From the NCBI RefSeq assembly GCF_002074055.1, contig NZ_CP014619.1, positions 3,133,002 through 3,197,001 of the forward strand: a stretch of DNA of 64,000 bases. The letters are read 5' to 3'. This document shows positions 63,617 to 64,000 of this stretch, in pieces (position 1 is the stretch's first letter; every line of letters starts with the position of its first letter). The notes beneath the pieces are model-generated. The model worked only from the letters and a program-made list of their open reading frames with translations. It ran no database searches and was not told the DNA's origin. The position numbers were made by a program, and so were the translations under genes. This stretch comes from Frondihabitans sp. 762G35 (GTDB lineage: Bacteria; Actinomycetota; Actinomycetes; Actinomycetales; Microbacteriaceae).

Positions 63617-63964
63617 TCAGCGCCCCTGACGCTTCGGGAACGGCTTCGGCTCGCCCTTCACCACGGGGGCGCGACCCTTCCCCTTGGAGGCTTTGGCCTT
63701 GCCTCCTGCGGGCCTCGGGGGCGGCGGGGGCGGCGTCGACGGCTTGGCCAGTTCCGCCCGGGCGTCCTCGAGCGCGCGCTCGCCGGCGCGGGTCAGGCGC
63801 GTCTCGGCGGCACCGCGATCGAACAGGTTCGCGCCGTACTCCGCCTCGACGGCGGCGATCGACGACGTGAGCTTCTGCCGGGAGATGTCGAGCCTCTGCG
63901 CCGCGCGCTGGAAGTGCAGCTCTTCGGCGGCGACCACGAAGTGGTGGAGCTGACTGGTCTTCAC
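63617..63964 (-). CDS. Mini-LysR protein: HTH domain with basic, proline-rich tail
   Basis: A 115-residue protein. Residues 1-62 are a LysR-type winged helix (QLHHFVVAAEELHFQRAAQRLDISRQKLTSSIAAVEAEYGANLFDRG, LTRAG). There is no ligand-binding domain; after residue 75 the protein becomes proline- then lysine-rich (PPPPPPRPAGGKAKASKGKG), a disordered basic tail. This may be a nucleoid-type DNA-binder or a truncated regulator. ATG 63964. The last 36 bp of the window (63965-64000) hold nothing I can name. Confidence 0.8.
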   Translation of the reverse strand: MKTSQLHHFVVAAEELHFQRAAQRLDISRQKLTSSIAAVEAEYGANLFDRGAAETRLTRAGERALEDARAELAKPSTPPPPPPRPAGGKAKASKGKGRAPVVKGEPKPFPKRQGR

Positions 63965-64000
63965 GGGTCCACGCTACCGCCGCGGCTCCTGCGGAGGGAT

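Noticed and set aside
1-64000. tRNA or rRNA genes
   Set aside because: No cloverleaf-like segments or rRNA signatures seen by reading either strand; a tRNAscan run would settle it.

Overview
The window is chromosomal DNA of a very GC-rich actinobacterium, most likely a member of the Microbacteriaceae. The pointers are about 70% G+C by eye, many GTG/TTG starts, 4-bp ATGA/GTGA gene overlaps, C-/C-x2 actinobacterial DUF families (DUF4383, DUF6314, DUF6457), an L28-L33-S14 ribosomal gene cassette next to HU, a four-cysteine FeS photolyase and a branched-chain-type 2-oxoacid dehydrogenase. The genus cannot be fixed from sequence alone. I see no rRNA, tRNA, CRISPR array, prophage or transposase gene.

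Layout. 0-2.6 kb: an Asp/Glu-type racemase and a hydroxyacid dehydrogenase on the minus strand, each preceded by the same TAAGA-nn-TCTTA dyad, beside a divergent GntR/FCD regulator. 2.6-7.9 kb: a tightly coupled molybdenum operon (mobA, DUF6457, moeA, fdhD, molybdopterin oxidoreductase). 8.0-11.3 kb: AzlCD, an MBL hydrolase, ChaA, DUF1294. 11.4-16.8 kb: ketopantoate-reductase-like protein, an MpaB/DUF2236 protein and an AbiEi/nuclease-fold protein separated by long hairpin repeats (family A), then a ClC-type transporter and DUF4383. 16.8-22.8 kb: heme oxygenase with an iron box, a PIF1-like helicase, a NatAB-like ABC pair. 22.9-28.2 kb: saccharopine-dehydrogenase-like protein with an APC permease, and a flavin monooxygenase. 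28.2-34.9 kb: CopD-CtaG fusion, HU, zinc-free S14/L33/L28 and a four-gene zinc operon (SBP, ATPase, permease, Zur) with a Zur box. 35-37 kb: two-component system, then three family B hairpins. 37.2-45.3 kb: E1a/E1b/E2 dehydrogenase complex, HisC-like aminotransferase, tyrosine phosphatase, purB, small membrane proteins. 45.4-52.0 kb: a five-gene overlapping operon with two GMC oxidoreductases, a lipase-like hydrolase, an accessory domain and a membrane protein. 52.2-59 kb: desaturase, aldo/keto reductase, PIG-V-like transferase, secreted GH6 lipoprotein, FeS photolyase. 59-64 kb: PadR regulator with a DHA2 MFS pump carrying a His-rich tail, four family B hairpins, an NlpC/P60 peptidase and a mini-LysR protein.

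The most unusual content is structural. Two unrelated families of long inverted repeats (A: arms around TCAGGCTGG, five copies; B: arms around CGAGACTCCAC, seven copies) sit in intergenic gaps, mainly between convergent genes. One family A copy lies at the 3' end of the AbiEi-like gene, whose reading frame now has no stop until deep inside the next gene. The GMC operon looks like a split version of fused oxidoreductase-hydrolase proteins. The heme oxygenase appears to lack its proximal histidine. A GCAGGA(T/G)(G/C)C-type oligomer seems strongly over-represented.
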